From assembly GCA_035575715.1 (NCBI GenBank), contig DATLXN010000001.1:1-64000 (forward strand): a stretch of DNA of 64,000 nt, given 5' to 3'. The DNA is from JACCSI01 sp035575715. GTDB lineage: Bacteria > Acidobacteriota > Vicinamibacteria > Vicinamibacterales > UBA2999. This document shows, piece by piece, positions 63,823 through 64,000 of the stretch (position 1 is the first letter of the stretch; the number at the start of each line of letters is the position of its first letter). The notes under the pieces were generated by a model. The model had not been told where the DNA came from. It was given only the letters and a program-made list of their open reading frames with translations, and did not search any database. A program made the position numbers and the translations under genes.

Positions 63823-64000
63823 GTGAAGCCTGTGCAGCCGCCATCGGGGCGGACGATCATCCTCGAACTCGTCAAGGAAATGGAGGAGCGTCTCTATCCC
63901 CTCCTCTACCGCGTCCTGCCGCCCAGCGTCTATCACGTCTACCTGCATCCCGACGATTACCGCGACGTCGAAGCCGTTGCGCCGGTGATTGCCGCCGATG
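63823..64000 (+). CDS. DUF3662 (FhaA-like) protein, N-terminal part (runs off the window)
   Basis: GTG at 63823 opens a frame continuing past the window end. The residues ELVKEMEERLYPLLYRVLPPSVYHVYLHPDDYRD match the DUF3662 pattern found at the start of FhaA-type proteins (…E-M-E…V-P-x-x-Y-x-V-x-L-x-P-x-D). In FhaA this precedes an FHA domain. The gene lies on the right chromosomal flank of the mobile element, and the left flank is also an FHA-domain gene, so the element appears to have entered an FHA/signalling neighbourhood. A second GTG nine bases downstream could be the real start. Confidence 0.7.
   Translation, partial: MKPVQPPSGRTIILELVKEMEERLYPLLYRVLPPSVYHVYLHPDDYRDVEAVAPVIAAD

Noticed and set aside
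55760..63840. Longer att core including 15-20 identical bases
   Set aside because: Comparison of both ends shows only 12 identical consecutive bases; sequence on both sides differs.

Overview
High-GC chromosomal DNA, most likely from a member of Acidobacteriota (Vicinamibacteria-like). The basis is the gene mix rather than any marker gene: Oar-type TonB receptors with an N-terminal carboxypeptidase-regulatory domain, exported DUF5916, DUF1028 and DUF1684 proteins, PQQ enzymes, an ASPIC/UnbV-containing penicillin acylase, and many short conserved proteins of unknown function. No rRNA or complete tRNA gene was recognised.

Layout. 1-422: the 3' end of an IS3-family element fused to the remnant of a GAF-domain gene. 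443-9474: a lactate/glycolate locus (TPR-sigma54 regulator, lactate permease, GlcD-GlcE-GlcF) followed by an exported two-domain VOC protein. 9545-16617: NHL-repeat protein with DUF4390, a serine-hydrolase-fold protein that has lost its catalytic residues, a beta-barrel, a thioesterase, a ring-cleaving dioxygenase with an XRE-cupin regulator, and a class II photolyase. 16695-20605: a tight operon of a beta-lactamase-fold hydrolase, an M15-like peptidase, a GCS-fold amidoligase and a Tat-exported sulfite-oxidase-like molybdoenzyme. 20692-35223: PQQ dehydrogenase, DUF5916 protein, a frameshifted hydrolase-subtilisin fusion, a broken PEBP gene, DUF1028, a DEAD-box helicase, and an oxidative-stress operon (large catalase, YciE-like ferritin, unknown protein). 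35408-55673: DUF1684 lipoprotein, frameshifted aldo/keto reductase, exported pyrophosphatase, VapBC-type pair, two large TonB receptors, PQQ sugar dehydrogenase, LLM oxidoreductase, acylase fusion, dienelactone hydrolase, TauE permease, YhbY protein, and a wHTH-FHA protein.

55820-63732 is an integrated mobile element of about 7.9 kb bounded by a 12-bp direct repeat. It has a tyrosine integrase and Zn-ribbon protein on one strand. On the other strand, XRE, excisionase, primase and helicase genes are joined by ATGA overlaps and followed by small unknown genes, one with an HGG-type zinc motif. No capsid or tail gene is visible, so it looks like a satellite or other replicating integrative element. 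The chromosome resumes at 63823 with the start of a FhaA-like (DUF3662) gene.

A second theme is intergenic DNA. Many gaps between genes are filled with degenerate tandem repeats of period 7, with different units at different sites. The element carries a period-8 version upstream of its regulator. Three chromosomal genes are broken (subtilisin fusion, PEBP, aldo/keto reductase). One of these breaks lies in a CG dinucleotide run, so either slippage or sequencing error should be considered.
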